Source: Rhodoferax sp.
Lineage (GTDB): Bacteria; Pseudomonadota; Gammaproteobacteria; Burkholderiales; Burkholderiaceae_C
Assembly: GCA_030645355.1 (NCBI GenBank)
Contig: JAUSNJ010000011.1
Location: 1 to 60,482, forward strand
Direction of reading: 5' to 3'
Length of the DNA stretch: 60,482 nucleotides
Part shown: piece by piece, positions 59,375 through 60,482 of the stretch
How the letters are laid out: the number at the start of each line of letters is the position of its first letter
Numbering within the stretch: position 1 is the stretch's first letter
Notes under the pieces: model-generated
The model's input: only the letters and a program-made list of their open reading frames with translations
The model's database searches: none
Told to the model about the DNA's origin: nothing
Position numbers and translations under genes: made by a program

Positions 59375-60482
59375 ATGAAGAAACTTCGTAAGTTCGCGCA
59401 GCTATTGTTCGCCATCGCGCCCATTGTCGTATTCAGTAACTCCACGCACGCATTTTCAAAAGAACCAATTCCTGCTGTGCCTGCAGCGACGGTAAGCACC
59501 AGCACCTCATCCGATGGCTTCTCCGCATCCAATGCGGCCGCCCTAGACGTAGCACTGCGCACTGCAGCGCTAGAGGCTGGTGTGGTCTCCATGTCGGCAG
59601 CCATCGCTACCCGGGGTGAGCTCAGATGGGCCGGATCCTATGGATGGGCTGACATTGAAAGTCGTGCGCTTGCATCGCCCTCCACGCGCTACCGTACGGG
59701 CAGTGTGGCAAAGCCGATAACGGCCATGGCGATGATGCGGTTGGTAGACCGTGGACTACTGGAACTGGATACACCGTTGGGTACGGGCATCGCCGGGCTT
59801 CCGGAGGAGTCCCGCCGAATCACTCCACGCCAACTGGCGGCCCATGTATCCGGCATACGTCACTACGCGTTAATGGAGATATTGTCCAGCTCAGTAGGTT
59901 TCAATGGCCCTAAGCACTATGCAAGCGTCGCCGAAGGTTTGGATAGTTTCATAGGCGATAGATTACGGTTTGCACCTGGTACCAACTTCCTCTATTCGAC
60001 ATGGGGCTACTCGCTGTTGTCACGCAAACTGGAATTGGCCGCCGGTTCTACTTTCCCGCAGCTACTGCAAACATTTGTTTTTGAACCCTGTGCCATGCAG
60101 GACACGGCGGTCGATGGAGTCGCCCCCATGAAGGCGCGTGCGAGCTTCTATCAAGCGGAGAGTGGAAGCTACAGTTTGGCAGACCCTATGGACACCAGCA
60201 ATCGCATTGCTGGAGGAGGCCTCGTGTCAACACCTTCAGATCTCGTGCGTCTTGCCATTTGTGCCGAGAAAGATAGCTTTCTGTCGCAGGCCGCGCGCAA
60301 GACGATGTGGACGCCGGTCATCTTGGCAAACGGCCAAGCCAATGAACAAAATTATGCGCTGGGGTGGAGGATCGACACATCGACCAGGCTGTTCGGCAAA
60401 GACAAGCCCACGGCCATCATCCACCACGGTGGCCAGCAAGAGGGCGGTGCCAGTTTCTTGGTCATCGCACCCACTTTAGGCG
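59375..60482 (+). CDS. Beta-lactamase-family serine hydrolase (S12), 3' truncated by the window
   Basis: At least 369 residues; the end is outside. A signal peptide (FAQLLFAIAPIVVFSNSTHAF) precedes a class C-type domain: GSVAKP (SxxK nucleophile), Tyr in YSTWGYSLLSRKLELAA (YxN-like), GGGLVSTPSDLVRLA, then HHGGQQEGG (HxG). Such proteins include esterases, D-aminopeptidases and class C enzymes; the sequence does not decide. The start at 59375 has no strong ribosome site. Confidence 0.88.
   Translation, partial: MKKLRKFAQLLFAIAPIVVFSNSTHAFSKEPIPAVPAATVSTSTSSDGFSASNAAALDVALRTAALEAGVVSMSAAIATRGELRWAGSYGWADIESRALASPSTRYRTGSVAKPITAMAMMRLVDRGLLELDTPLGTGIAGLPEESRRITPRQLAAHVSGIRHYALMEILSSSVGFNGPKHYASVAEGLDSFIGDRLRFAPGTNFLYSTWGYSLLSRKLELAAGSTFPQLLQTFVFEPCAMQDTAVDGVAPMKARASFYQAESGSYSLADPMDTSNRIAGGGLVSTPSDLVRLAICAEKDSFLSQAARKTMWTPVILANGQANEQNYALGWRIDTSTRLFGKDKPTAIIHHGGQQEGGASFLVIAPTLG

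Overview
The window looks like chromosomal DNA of a Comamonadaceae-type betaproteobacterium (Rhodoferax/Polaromonas/Acidovorax-like). The reasons are its high GC content, the dnaK-dnaJ order, the betaproteobacterial-style etfBA/acyl-CoA dehydrogenase genes, and a ~48-bp dispersed repeat ending in ...CACGAGGGCTAGAGGC that I recall from this family. No rRNA, tRNA, CRISPR array, transposase or integrase gene was seen.

Layout. 1-3700: end of dnaK, a terminator, dnaJ, and a beta-CASP metallo-hydrolase. 3700-10040: a PAS histidine kinase/LuxR-type regulator pair, then a cyanate module (substrate-binding protein, permease, ATPase, cyanase CynS, DUF1348 protein). Both the regulator pair and the cyanate genes are preceded by -24/-12 (sigma54) promoter matches. 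10100-12200: glycine-rich RRM protein and an MFS transporter. 12576-17626: an OsmC / acyl-CoA-dehydrogenase-like / rubredoxin-reductase operon with a sigma54 promoter. Its probable sigma54 activator lies upstream, and a palindromic site and a 167-bp inverted-repeat element lie between them. 17850-20916: GbsR/MarR regulator with a CioAB-type bd oxidase. 20990-25870: TrhO, a GST-like protein, a diguanylate cyclase, an SDR with a degenerate active site, TetR, and an HCCA-isomerase-like protein. 25900-32700: PAS-GGDEF protein, DctB/DctD two-component system, and two orphan substrate-binding proteins. 32800-37330: nitronate monooxygenase, acyl-CoA dehydrogenase and etfA/etfB. 37500-46220: MscS channel, HDAC-like amidohydrolase, and a MoxR-DUF58-TgpA-MltB-SPOR cell-envelope run. 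46400-52870: YcxB-like protein, NDUFA9-like reductase, murB, yajQ, retropepsin-like protease, a degenerate HD protein, plsY and ybaK.

52870-57800 is an accessory stretch with lower-GC, short, mostly minus-strand genes (TIGR02391/Ymh-like, pentapeptide-repeat, small membrane proteins, DUF1993, GFA). Three consecutive genes there are each followed within 7-18 nt by an imperfect hairpin with the layout of an integron attC site: outer AAC/GTT-type boxes (weakened in two of the three), nested stems, and an unpaired base on one arm. I read this as a small cassette cluster without an integrase. 57877-60482: GDSL esterase, NUDIX hydrolase and the start of a class C-type serine hydrolase.

Two themes cut across the window. 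Three sigma54 promoters serve two inducible systems. Eight copies of the dispersed repeat occur, three of them inside coding sequence; one of these forms the hydrophobic core of the signal peptide of a lytic transglycosylase.
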